Shown piece by piece: positions 44,650 through 52,900 of a stretch of DNA of 64,000 nt. This stretch comes from Gammaproteobacteria bacterium Milos-ODIII6 (lineage in GTDB: Bacteria > Pseudomonadota > Gammaproteobacteria > Chromatiales > Chromatiaceae). The stretch covers positions 186,001-250,000 of the forward strand of contig JAPTHR010000002.1 in the NCBI GenBank assembly GCA_029228645.1, written 5' to 3'. The translations under genes were made by a program, and so were the position numbers. Positions within the stretch are counted from its first letter, which is position 1. Each line of letters opens with the position of its first letter. Below the pieces are notes generated by a model. It did no database searches. It was not told the origin of the DNA and saw only the letters and a program-made list of their open reading frames with translations.

Positions 44650-45411
44650 CTACGCGCTCTTGGGCAACTCCGCACCACCCTTCTCCCCTAGGTCGAAGCC
44701 TTCCCCTGCGCGCGCCACCCGGTACCCGCAGGCACGCATATGTTCCCCGGCGAGGTCCGATTCGTAGTGATACAAGACCAGCCTGCGACGCTGTTCGCCG
44801 GAATAGAATCGCGCCAGATCGTCGAGACCGGTGTGCGAGGGGTTCCCCCTGAAGGCGCAGTCGTGGAAGACGGTTTCCCCGTTGACAGCATAGTGCGCCA
44901 GGACCTCCGGGATGGGGCGGGTATCGCCGCTGTACAGGAAGACCCTTTTCAGCCCGAGCCCGAAGGCGGAACGGTAGGCATGATGCTGGACCGCGAAAAC
45001 GTCGAACATCAGGCCCGCGTGCCAGAAGTGATCCCCCACCGGCACGAGATGAAAGCAGTCCCAGAAATTCACACCCCCTTCGGCCAGGCGCATCGGATCA
45101 TTACCGAGCTGCTCATGCAGACGCTCGATGATCGCAGCGGGCAGATACAGGCGCACCGGGCGGACAGGAAGCTCCCCGCAGGCGATGCGATAGAACAGCG
45201 GTTCCAAGCCGCCGATATGGTCGAGGTGGTTATGGGTGATGAAAATCGCCTCGGGAATACGCCCCGCGTATCGCTCGCGATAGGCATCCGGGACCATAGG
45301 CCCACAATCGACCAGCAACACGGGCGCGCCGTCACGCTCGAGCACGACCGATGCGTTGCCCAGGGCCGTCGCATGCGCATTGCCAACACCCAGAAACCGC
45401 AGCGTAAGCAT
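44650..45411 (-). CDS. MBL-fold metallo-hydrolase (ribonuclease Z-like superfamily)
   Basis: The 253-residue protein has the metallo-beta-lactamase signature THNHLDHIGG (HxHxDH), preceded by LRFLGVGNAHATALGNASVVLERDG and LLVDCGP. FLYSGDTRPIPEVL carries the later metal Asp. A final His is present in LVLYHYESD. The start of the fold (FLGVGNA, NASVVL) is typical of the RNase Z/phosphodiesterase branch. The ATG at 45411 fits the fold; the frame is open to 45462. The substrate is unknown. Confidence 0.85.
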   Translation of the reverse strand: MLTLRFLGVGNAHATALGNASVVLERDGAPVLLVDCGPMVPDAYRERYAGRIPEAIFITHNHLDHIGGLEPLFYRIACGELPVRPVRLYLPAAIIERLHEQLGNDPMRLAEGGVNFWDCFHLVPVGDHFWHAGLMFDVFAVQHHAYRSAFGLGLKRVFLYSGDTRPIPEVLAHYAVNGETVFHDCAFRGNPSHTGLDDLARFYSGEQRRRLVLYHYESDLAGEHMRACGYRVARAGEGFDLGEKGGAELPKSA

Positions 45412-45534
45412 TTGTGTCACCACGAAACCTTTATACCCGAGACTAAGCGCTGGATATTTCAAGCATGCTAATCATGCCGCAGCTCCGGCTTCAGGAAACC
45501 GCGCCACTCGCACCGAAATGAAGAAGGCGTCATT

Positions 45535-47361
45535 TCACTCCAGGGTCTTGAAGAAGATCGCCACCAGGAAGCCCATCAGGGTGGACATCCCGACCACCGA
45601 GCCACCCTTGAAATAGGCCTCCGGCAGCATGGTCTCGGCAATCATCGTCAGCATCGCACCGGCTGCGAGCCCCTCCACCAGGGCGAAAGCGGTGGGCCCC
45701 GCATCGGCAAAAAACTGACTGCCCAAAGCCGCACCGAGGCCGGTCAAAAGCATCAAAGAGACCCACATGAACAGGATACGGCCGTGCGACATGCCCTGTT
45801 GTCGCATTCCGGTGGAACTGGACAGCGCCTCCGGGTAGTTGGAAAGAAACAGTCCCGCGATCAGGGAGTAACTCACCGACGATTCGATCAGGCTGGCGCC
45901 GATGACCAGCGACTCGGGGATGCCATCCAGAGTGATACCGAGCCAGATCGCCAGCGGTGCGCCGTGGTTCTCTTTGATTTCCAGCGAGGCGTCCGCTGCA
46001 GCGGGCATGACCTTACCGGCATCGATATTGCGCAACGCCTGACGCATCCAGCGTTCGGTTCTGTCGCTGTCGAATCGGTGCCGCTGTCCGAGATAGTCCA
46101 CAACTCTGCGCGATTGCACGAAATCGCGCACCTTGCGTGCGAACTGCGGGGCATCGCCCAACAGATCTTCGAGGTCGCAACGGCGCAACTCCCACACCCG
46201 GATGTCGGTCACCGCGACCGCGGTCGAAGAACGCAGTGCCCCGGTAAAACAAGACAGCGCACCGAAGACATCACCATCCCGCAGCACGCTCGGCCGCGCG
46301 CGCGACGCCATCGGGTTGAGCAACTGCACCTCGCCAGTGTCGATGAAGAACACCCGGTCGGCACCGTCGCGTGGGTGATACAGCGTCTCACCGCGTGCAT
46401 AGCGCTTGTAGATGAAGTGTGCGGCGACCAGCGCCAACTCCTCTGCAGGGATATCCTGTATCAGAGGCAAGCGCCGCACCCTCCCGACCTTTTCGATGAA
46501 GGCCTCCGAATTGCGTTCCACCCGCATCGCCCGCGGCACCTCGCCGCATTTATTGAGGGTCTGGGCCGCGCGATTCAGCCAGTCCTCCGCCTGCTCGTGC
46601 TCCATCCCCTGGTGGCTCAGGAGGTACTCGAGCATCCGCGGTCCGCGAAGGAGACGATGCACCACCTGGAGGAAGGTCGGGGAATTGAGAATCAGCGCAT
46701 CCAGGGTTCGCTTCGGAATGACCCACAGCGTCACCGCATCGCGCGCGATGGTGGTGGAACCCGTCGGTGAGCCGGTGATGCAGGCGCGCCAGCCGAAAAC
46801 ATCGTACTGATCGAACTCATCCACCCGTTCCATCTCGCGGTATGGATCGAACATGTCCACGATCCCCTCGGCCACGATGTAGATCGCATCGGCCGGGTCG
46901 CCGGCACGATAGATTGGCGTTCCGGCGCGGTAGCGTTGCGTACGGATGGAGGAGGCAATCGCTTTGAAGTCCTGAGTGTCGAGATCGTGGAACAGGTCGA
47001 CCCGCTTCATCTGCGCCGCAATCCGGCGGATACGCTGATACTGCTTGCGCCGCAGGTGATAGACCGTGGTGGAAACCTTGCGCACGAAGCCACCGTAATC
47101 ATTGACCACCTGGTTGAGTCCGATGAACAGCAGGCCGCCGAGGACCGCACCAAAGGCGAGCGCATTGAAGTGACCGCTTTCCAGCGAGGATGCCACCAGG
47201 TCGATGGTCAGGGCGGCCAGCAGGGCGCCGCCCCCAAAAGCCATCAACACCGCCGTGACCCGGTCGCTGGGCCGCCAGAAGGCTGCGGTGATCGCACCCA
47301 GGGGCAGGGAGAGCGCACTGATCAGTCCAAGGACGAACGCCGTGGCAAAGACCGTTTCCAT
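45535..47361 (-). CDS. ZIP-like metal transporter with two inserted cNMP-binding domains
   Basis: This encodes 608 residues. Residues 1-90 form three helices like the first ZIP half (FVLGLISALSLPLGAITAAF, VLMAFGGGALLAALTIDLVA). Two CAP_ED cyclic-nucleotide-type domains follow at about 122-230 (YRAGTPIYRAGDPADAIYIVAEGIVDMFD) and 298-405 (YARGETLYHPRDGADRVFFIDTGEVQLLN). A second helix bundle at about 470-608 has ZIP-like metal motifs DGIPES (479-484) and NYPEALSSS (508-516). The transporter is thus split by about 380 residues of regulatory domains. No strong ribosome binding site is visible at 47361; the frame opens at 47433 but that stretch is not membrane-like. Confidence 0.8.
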   Translation of the reverse strand: METVFATAFVLGLISALSLPLGAITAAFWRPSDRVTAVLMAFGGGALLAALTIDLVASSLESGHFNALAFGAVLGGLLFIGLNQVVNDYGGFVRKVSTTVYHLRRKQYQRIRRIAAQMKRVDLFHDLDTQDFKAIASSIRTQRYRAGTPIYRAGDPADAIYIVAEGIVDMFDPYREMERVDEFDQYDVFGWRACITGSPTGSTTIARDAVTLWVIPKRTLDALILNSPTFLQVVHRLLRGPRMLEYLLSHQGMEHEQAEDWLNRAAQTLNKCGEVPRAMRVERNSEAFIEKVGRVRRLPLIQDIPAEELALVAAHFIYKRYARGETLYHPRDGADRVFFIDTGEVQLLNPMASRARPSVLRDGDVFGALSCFTGALRSSTAVAVTDIRVWELRRCDLEDLLGDAPQFARKVRDFVQSRRVVDYLGQRHRFDSDRTERWMRQALRNIDAGKVMPAAADASLEIKENHGAPLAIWLGITLDGIPESLVIGASLIESSVSYSLIAGLFLSNYPEALSSSTGMRQQGMSHGRILFMWVSLMLLTGLGAALGSQFFADAGPTAFALVEGLAAGAMLTMIAETMLPEAYFKGGSVVGMSTLMGFLVAIFFKTLE

Positions 47362-47544
47362 TGCAAATATCGCTGAATCGGCTGAGTACCGGCACAGTAT
47401 AGCGATGCCTGCCACGGCCTGAGGAACTGTCAAGCAACTGTCGTGGCGGAGAGGCTATGATTCCCAACTGACTGGCAGCTTATGCCTCGACGGCATCTGT
47501 TCATATATCGTCACCACATCTGATTACGAGGAAATCCCGCACCC

Positions 47545-47856
47545 ATGGATCAATCAAAACTGAGCGCAAAGCGCCTTGCGGAAGAAATGGAAACCCTGCG
47601 CAAAAGGCTGCTCACGATCGAAACCCAGGTCGAGCAGACCCTCGGCGATGCCGCCGACAGCGCCCGGCGCAAGGTGCGTAAGTTCGTCGGCAGCGAGCCG
47701 GTGGACGATGCCCAGCGTGAATACCTGATCCGTCAGCTCGCGGAGTTGAAATCGCACAACCGCGGTGACAACCAGGCCCTGAGTCACTGGCTGGAGTCGG
47801 AGCAGGAAGTCGACCTGCTGCTCGAACTGCTCAAACTCCGGCCTGTGAAGGACTGA
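47545..47856 (+). CDS. Small hypothetical coiled-coil protein
   Basis: The 103-residue, Leu/Glu/Arg-rich, probably all-helical protein starts MDQSKLSAKRLAEEMETLRKR. It has heptad-like spacing in its first 45 residues and DNQALSHWLESEQEVDLLLELLKLR at the end. It is soluble, with no Cys. GAGGAAA lies 13 bp before the ATG, a rather long spacing. The family is not recognised. It is divergent from the ZIP-cNMP gene. Confidence 0.6.
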   Translation: MDQSKLSAKRLAEEMETLRKRLLTIETQVEQTLGDAADSARRKVRKFVGSEPVDDAQREYLIRQLAELKSHNRGDNQALSHWLESEQEVDLLLELLKLRPVKD

Positions 47857-48134
47857 ATCCCACAGGCCTACCCGACCGTCGTGGTATTCGGCGGACTGTT
47901 CAGCTCGGCGGAGAAAGCGCAGCGCATTGCCCCGGGGGGGCGTCGACGCCACAAGGTCCGATACGATTGGCATGAGCACAAGCCACCATGCGAGACCCCG
48001 AAAACCCTTTCCCATCGGCCTTCACCTCCGGCAGACCTGACGCACGCGGGAGGTCACGAGCACCGAAAAACCGGCCTGTGGTCCTTCGCTCTGCAATCAA
48101 GCCATTGAATGTGAATAAAAAACCACAGCAGACC
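47857..48134. other. Intergenic region before the first cNMP-HDOD gene
   Basis: A 75-codon open frame (47881-48108) is here but has no ribosome binding site or family features, so I do not call it. The downstream end, including an AT-rich AATAAAAAACC tract, leads into the sigma-28-type promoter. Confidence 0.5.
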
Positions 48135-48161
48135 TAAAATCCCGCCGGCAGCTGCCGATAA
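48135..48161 (+). promoter_or_regulatory. Sigma-28 (FliA)-type promoter of the first cNMP-HDOD gene
   Basis: TAAAATCC, 11 bp, then GCCGATAA shows a perfect -10 and TAAA with exact spacing. Counting 7 bp from the -10 puts the transcription start on or next to the A of the ATG at 48168, so the mRNA may be leaderless. Confidence 0.8.
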
Positions 48162-48167
48162 GGGGTC

Positions 48168-49418
48168 ATGGAAGCGACATACGATACCGACGCACTGCGC
48201 AACATTTCGATACTCGAGGATCTGCCGCCGTGGCAGCTCGAGTTCATCTCGGATGCGGTCGAGCCTTTCGAGGCAAAAAAGGGCGACCTGCTGATCGAAC
48301 GCGGCAGTGACGATGGATACACCTACTTCCTGTCGCAGGGAGCAATAGAACTGGAAGCCAACGATGGCACCACCCGCGATGTTCAGGCGGATCCAAACAG
48401 TACCATCACGCCGATCGCCAACCTGCGCCCGCGCCTGTTCAACGTCAAAGCCAAATCGAAGGTAAAGGCGTTTCGCGTACCCGACATCGTGCTGAGCGCC
48501 GCTGGCTGCAACGGGCAGGCGCACAATCCGGACGAGATCGTGGTCCAGTCGGAAGAGGACCAAATGCGCAGCGAGGCCGAGTCCAAGCTCAGCTTCCAGC
48601 TTTACAATGACCTCAAGACAGACGAGGCGATCCTGCCCAGCCTGCCCGATCTGGCGCTGCGCATCCGTCGCGCCATCGATGACGAAGTCAGCGATGCGCA
48701 CAAGGTCGCCCGAATGGTGGAATCCGACCCCGCCATGGCGGCCAAGCTGCTCAAGGTGGCCAACAGCGCGCTCTATGGTGGCGTCGGATCGATAGAGACC
48801 ACTTCCGGCGCCGTGGTACGCCTCGGCATGGAAACGACCAAGAAACTGGTCCTGACCTTCGCCCTGAAAGAGGTCTTCCGCAACGACGATCCAAGAATCG
48901 GAAACCGCATGCAGGCGCTGTGGCAGCATAGCGCCTATATCGCGGCGATCTGTTTCGTGCTGGCCCGTCGGGTACCGGGCATGCAGCCCGAGGAGGCCTT
49001 ACTGGTCGGACTGGTACACGACGTTGGCGCGATCGCGATTCTCAACTACATTGAGCGTTACCCGGAATTGTTGGAAGAGGACGCCATCCTGGACGAGACG
49101 ATCGCCAGAATGCGGGGTGAGCTGGGCGCCATGATCCTGCGACGCTGGAACTTTGGGCCGAGCGTGGTTTCCGCCGCGCGCGATGCAGAAAACTGGCTCT
49201 TCAGCCAAACCCGCGCGGCCAATTTCAGCGACCTGCTGATCGTGGCCCAGGTGCATGATCGCATGCTTGCGGGGCAGGCCAAGGACCTTCCGACCCTCGA
49301 CCGGATCAGCGCCATCCAACGGATCCTGGGCGAGCAGGCATCTCCTGAAACCAGCCTGGAGATCCTGCAGGAGGCCAAGGCCCAGATCGAAGAGATGCGT
49401 CGCGCCCTGCAGGGCTGA
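48168..49418 (+). CDS. HDOD-domain protein with N-terminal cNMP-binding-like domain (copy 1)
   Basis: This encodes 416 residues. About 10-110 resembles a CAP_ED domain (ISILEDLPPWQLEFISDAVEPFEAKKGDLLIERGSDDGYTYFLSQGAIELE), with the phosphate-binding cassette degenerate. About 150-345 is an HDOD domain: LPSLPDLALRIRRAIDDE, VESDPAMAAKLLKVANSALYGG, VRLGMETTKKLVLTFALKEVF, LWQHSAYIAAICFVLARR and ALLVGLVHDVGAIAIL. HDOD proteins are non-enzymatic relatives of HD domains that often act in signalling and motility. It converges on a paralogue 58 bp away. Its promoter is sigma-28-type. Confidence 0.88.
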   Translation: MEATYDTDALRNISILEDLPPWQLEFISDAVEPFEAKKGDLLIERGSDDGYTYFLSQGAIELEANDGTTRDVQADPNSTITPIANLRPRLFNVKAKSKVKAFRVPDIVLSAAGCNGQAHNPDEIVVQSEEDQMRSEAESKLSFQLYNDLKTDEAILPSLPDLALRIRRAIDDEVSDAHKVARMVESDPAMAAKLLKVANSALYGGVGSIETTSGAVVRLGMETTKKLVLTFALKEVFRNDDPRIGNRMQALWQHSAYIAAICFVLARRVPGMQPEEALLVGLVHDVGAIAILNYIERYPELLEEDAILDETIARMRGELGAMILRRWNFGPSVVSAARDAENWLFSQTRAANFSDLLIVAQVHDRMLAGQAKDLPTLDRISAIQRILGEQASPETSLEILQEAKAQIEEMRRALQG

Positions 49419-49476
49419 GATCCTTACCGGCCGGCATCACCACCGCCGTTTGGCGGACATCCCATCTGCAGTGGTT

Positions 49477-50724
49477 TCACCCACCGCTGATCAGTGCACG
49501 AATCTCGCGCACGTCGGCTTCCGCTTCCTCGAGCATGATCAGCGAATGCCGCGGCGAGAGCTCGCCCTGCGCCAGCTTGGAAAAGGCCGGGATGGTATCG
49601 ATGCGCGGCAGGCGGGCCTGCCCGGGCGAACCGATCAGGGCATGCATCTGGGCCAGGATGACGACATCGGGATCCTCAGGGACCGCACTGCCGATACGCG
49701 TCCAGTTTTCCGCATCGCGCACCACGTCTTCGAACTCCTCAGCCAGTTTCCAACGGCAGAGGATCGCGGTTCCGACCTCGACACGCAGGCTGTCGATGCA
49801 GTAGTCCAGCACCACCTCGCGCTCCGCGAGTATCGGGAAGTGTTGGATTCCGCTGATCACGGCAACCGAGCCGATGTCATGGATCAGGCCGGCCAGCAGG
49901 GCACGCTCCGGATCGACCCCAGGGGTTTCGCGCGCGAGCACATAGCTGAGCGCCGCGACGTGGGTGGAATGCTGCCACAGTTCGAGCATGCGCTGTTTCA
50001 AGCGACTCGAATCGCTTTTGAAAACGTTTCTCAGCAGACAGCTGTATACCAGGCTACGGACCTTCTTTCGCCCGAGCCGGCCAGAAGCCTGGTTGATGCT
50101 GCTGATCTTTGTCACCCCGCCGAAGGCGGCACTGTTGACCACCGCGAGCAGGCGCGCTGCCAGCGGTGGGTCGAGCTGAATCAGGCGCGCGATATCTTCA
50201 TTGGCATTGTTCGGATTATCGATCGCCTTACCGATCTTGAGCGCGAGGTCCGGCAGGCTGGGCAGATCGCTGCCCGAGGTGCGGAAGCGCTCGCGCAAAC
50301 CCTCGAGCGCCTCGCTCTCTTCCGGATTCAGCTCGGGTCGGGCGCAGTTGTTGCTTTTGGCAACTTGCGCACCGGCCTGGACCGGCTGCGGAAGACAGAG
50401 CAGTTTGGCCGAGTCGTGCACGAACAGGCTCGCGATCCGGGGCCGCAGGGGTATCGGGTAGCGGGCCTGCGGTGAGTCGGCGCTCAGGCGCAGGATTGCA
50501 TTGTGCCGGGTCTGGATCTGCAGACCGCCGCTGATGAGAAACAGCAGCTCACCCTGTGGCAGTTCATCGGTGACCAGGCCCTGCTTGAGTGTGATCGTCT
50601 CCGCGAGATCGGCAATGATCTCGAGTTCGCCCTCCGGCAGGTGGGCATAGGGAGCGAGCGAGGACAGCAGCTCGGCCGTGACCGCTTTTTTTCTGACGAC
50701 ATTGTCAATCCACTTTCCAAACAC
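49477..50724 (-). CDS. HDOD-domain protein with N-terminal cNMP-binding-like domain (copy 2)
   Basis: This 415-residue protein from a GTG start is colinear with the gene at 48168. An N-terminal CAP_ED-like part is present (LLSSLAPYAHLPEGELEIIADLAETITLKQGLVTDELPQGELLFLISGGLQIQ). An HDOD domain follows (LPSLPDLALKIGKAIDN, IQLDPPLAARLLAVVNSAAFGG, LWQHSTHVAALSYVLARE, ALLAGLIHDIGSVAVI). The two proteins clearly diverged after duplication, and the genes point at each other. It has its own sigma-28-type promoter about 90 bp upstream. Confidence 0.88.
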   Translation of the reverse strand: MFGKWIDNVVRKKAVTAELLSSLAPYAHLPEGELEIIADLAETITLKQGLVTDELPQGELLFLISGGLQIQTRHNAILRLSADSPQARYPIPLRPRIASLFVHDSAKLLCLPQPVQAGAQVAKSNNCARPELNPEESEALEGLRERFRTSGSDLPSLPDLALKIGKAIDNPNNANEDIARLIQLDPPLAARLLAVVNSAAFGGVTKISSINQASGRLGRKKVRSLVYSCLLRNVFKSDSSRLKQRMLELWQHSTHVAALSYVLARETPGVDPERALLAGLIHDIGSVAVISGIQHFPILAEREVVLDYCIDSLRVEVGTAILCRWKLAEEFEDVVRDAENWTRIGSAVPEDPDVVILAQMHALIGSPGQARLPRIDTIPAFSKLAQGELSPRHSLIMLEEAEADVREIRALISGG

Positions 50725-50812
50725 CTTGTGTAGCCTCCCAGCCAGGGTCCAGCCGACGGCCGCAGGGACCGCTGTCGAGGTCGCGCCTGATCGCGCACCT
50801 TTCGTCCTCTGC

Positions 50813-50839
50813 TTATCGGCCGATGCCTGCCTTCCTTTA
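50813..50839 (-). promoter_or_regulatory. Sigma-28 (FliA)-type promoter of the second cNMP-HDOD gene
   Basis: On the minus strand TAAAGGAA, 11 bp, then GCCGATAA gives a perfect -10, TAAAG in the -35 and exact spacing. The predicted start near 50806 gives a leader of about 80 bp to the GTG at 50724. Confidence 0.8.
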
Positions 50840-51243
50840 CCGGCCGAGCCAACCCGCTTCGGGCGTTCGAAGGCGTCCCCTGGCGTTGTTCCCAGGAGAG
50901 GGCCGGCACGCTCACAGGGCTTGCAAAGCCGGACGCGCGCACTGCGATGAGGTTTCGATGAACCGGGTGTTCGTGCTTAACAGTCTGTCGAACTTAACGC
51001 TGTTTGGCTGCAAAAACCTTTCAGGAAAAGGTTTTCACGCAAGCCGCGTAGCGGTGAAACACAAGGATGTGTTTCATAAATCCGCGGATAGCGATCAACT
51101 GACCTTATCAAACTCGTCAAATAGGTCCACTATTCTCCTCATCCGATAATCTCATTTGATTCGCTCCCGCGAATTTTCGCTTCAAACGGATAAGTCCGAC
51201 AGACTGTTAACTTGGAAAAACCCCTCAACTCGCGATAACCATC
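50840..51243. other. Intergenic region upstream of the Rieske-glutamate synthase gene
   Basis: No gene is supported. From about 50960 the DNA turns AT-richer than its surroundings. It contains two neighbouring hairpins (51013-51076, listed separately), then AT-rich DNA to the ATG at 51244. A promoter for the downstream gene is expected here but no single site is convincing. Confidence 0.5.
51013..51076 (+). promoter_or_regulatory. Two GGA-loop hairpins, putative CsrA/RsmA binding leader
   Basis: Hairpin 1 is AAAACCTTT / AAAGGTTTT (51013-51035) with loop CAGGA. Hairpin 2 is TGAAACACA / TGTGTTTCA (51055-51076) with loop AGGA. Hairpin 2 contains ACAAGGATGT, which agrees with 11 of 12 positions of the CsrA SELEX consensus RUACARGGAUGU when the two bases before it are included. 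Both present GGA in the loop, as CsrA requires. They lie 170-230 bp before the next coding start, so either a regulated leader or a small RNA is possible. Confidence 0.45.
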
Positions 51244-52863
51244 ATGAACCCAGTCGCTATTGCCCGCTGGTCGGAGCTCGAGCCGCTGACTCCCCGTTAC
51301 GCGCTCGCTGCCGATGTCGACCTGGTCGTCGTTCGCTGGGCCGAGGGCGAGCAGGTGTCGGTGCTGTATGGCCGCTGCGCCCATCGCGGCGCTCTGATGG
51401 CCGACGGACGCATCGAGGGCGAAAACATCGTGTGCGGGCTGCACGACTGGGACTACGGGTTCAAGACCGGCATCAGTTCCTACGACAATGCCGAGCGCCT
51501 GCACTGCTTCAGCGCCTGGGTCGAGGACGACCAGGTCTGGGTGGACGCGGAGGAGATCGCCAGCTGGGCGAAGGAGAACCCGCAGCCCTACGACAGGAAT
51601 AGCTACCAGGGCCTGTACAAGGACATCCATGGCGCTCCCGAGGAGCCGCATACGGCTTATATCCAGCACCTCGCCGAACATGGCCTCTCCAAGGTCGGAC
51701 ACCACGGACGGGTCGGCGCCATGGGCGTGCCGCGCGACCAGCTCCCCCGCTGGGAGCAGATCCAGCTGTTGACCGCGCAGCTGCACCGGCTGCCGCTGCT
51801 GGACGATGCGCCTGTCGGCAGCGAGGTCGTGATCGGCCCCAATGCGCGCAGACCGCTGGTCCTGCAGCGTCCCCTGCTGGTCTCGGACATGAGTTTTGGC
51901 GCCCTGTCCGAGGAGGCCAAGGTCGCGCTGGCCAAAGGGGCCGAGCTGGCCGGGACCGGGATCTGCTCTGGCGAGGGCGGCATGCTTGCGGAGGAGCAGG
52001 CGGCCTGCTCGCGTTATTTCTACGAACTGGCATCGGCCCGATTCGGCTTCGACATCGAAAAGGTGGCGCAATGCCAGGCCTTCCACTTCAAGTGCGGTCA
52101 GGCGGCCAAGACCGGTACCGGCGGGCACCTGCCCGGCAGCAAGGTCAGCGAACGCATCGCGCAGGTGCGCGGCCTCGCGCCGGGCGAGGACGCGATTTCG
52201 CCGGCACGCTTTCCCGACTGGGAGTCAATCGACGACTACCGTCGCTTCGCCGCCGAGGTGCGCGAGGTCACCGGCGGGATACCGATCGGCGTCAAGCTAT
52301 CCGCGCAGCACATCGAGCGCGATATCGAGGCCGCGCTGCGGATCGGGGTCGATTACATCATCCTGGATGGTCGCGGCGGAGGCACTGGCGCAGCGCCGTT
52401 GATCTTCCGCGACAACATCTCGGTGCCGACCATCCCGGCCCTGGCGCGCGCGCGCCGCTACCTGGACCGCAACGACCGTGGCGACATATCCCTGATCATC
52501 ACCGGCGGATTGCGCCTGCCCGCGGATTTCATTAAGGCGCTCGCGCTCGGCGCGGACGCGGTCGCGCTGTCCAACGCGGCGATCCAGGCCATCGGCTGCC
52601 TCGGCATGCGCGCCTGCCATACCAACAACTGCCCGGTGGGTATCGCCACCCAGAAGCCCCACCTGCGGGCGCGCCTGCAGGTCGACAAGGGCGCGCAGCA
52701 GCTGAACCGCTTCCTGCGCGCCTCGACCGAGTTGATGCAGGTCATGGCACGCGCCTGCGGGCACGATCACCTCAACCGTTTCTGCAGCGACGACCTGACC
52801 ACCTGGGACCGGGACATGGCTCATCTGAGTGGCATTGCCTACGCAGGAATGTCACCCGACTGA
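51244..52863 (+). CDS. Rieske [2Fe-2S] - glutamate synthase-like FMN fusion protein
   Basis: This encodes 539 residues. About 1-110 is a Rieske domain with ligands CAHRGAL and CGLHDWDY. About 150-520 is the FMN-binding glutamate synthase central domain: RPLLVSDMSFGALSEEAKVALAKGAELAGTGICSGEGGM, FHFKCGQAAKTGTGGHLPGSKV, GVKLSAQHIERD, DYIILDGRGGGTGAAP and SLIITGGLRLPADFIKALALGADAVALSNAA. The [3Fe-4S]-type Cys cluster is GCLGMRACHTNNCPVGIATQ. No glutaminase domain is present. The reaction is unknown; an electron-fed FMN enzyme related to glutamate/methylglutamate synthases is likely. Confidence 0.88.
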   Translation: MNPVAIARWSELEPLTPRYALAADVDLVVVRWAEGEQVSVLYGRCAHRGALMADGRIEGENIVCGLHDWDYGFKTGISSYDNAERLHCFSAWVEDDQVWVDAEEIASWAKENPQPYDRNSYQGLYKDIHGAPEEPHTAYIQHLAEHGLSKVGHHGRVGAMGVPRDQLPRWEQIQLLTAQLHRLPLLDDAPVGSEVVIGPNARRPLVLQRPLLVSDMSFGALSEEAKVALAKGAELAGTGICSGEGGMLAEEQAACSRYFYELASARFGFDIEKVAQCQAFHFKCGQAAKTGTGGHLPGSKVSERIAQVRGLAPGEDAISPARFPDWESIDDYRRFAAEVREVTGGIPIGVKLSAQHIERDIEAALRIGVDYIILDGRGGGTGAAPLIFRDNISVPTIPALARARRYLDRNDRGDISLIITGGLRLPADFIKALALGADAVALSNAAIQAIGCLGMRACHTNNCPVGIATQKPHLRARLQVDKGAQQLNRFLRASTELMQVMARACGHDHLNRFCSDDLTTWDRDMAHLSGIAYAGMSPD

Positions 52864-52880
52864 CATCCATCGGAACCGGC

Positions 52881-52900
52881 CCGCCGCGTCAGCGCGGCGG
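52881..52900. terminator. Stem-loop between convergent genes
   Basis: A perfect 8-bp GC stem (CCGCCGCG / CGCGGCGG) with loop TCAG lies 17 bp after the Rieske-glutamate synthase stop and overlaps the last codons of the antiporter gene. No T-run is present on either strand, so it is only a terminator candidate. Confidence 0.4.

Noticed and set aside
47881-48108. 75-codon open frame before the first HDOD gene
   Set aside because: No ribosome binding site, no hydrophobic or domain pattern, and rich in His/Pro/Arg as expected of random GC-rich DNA.
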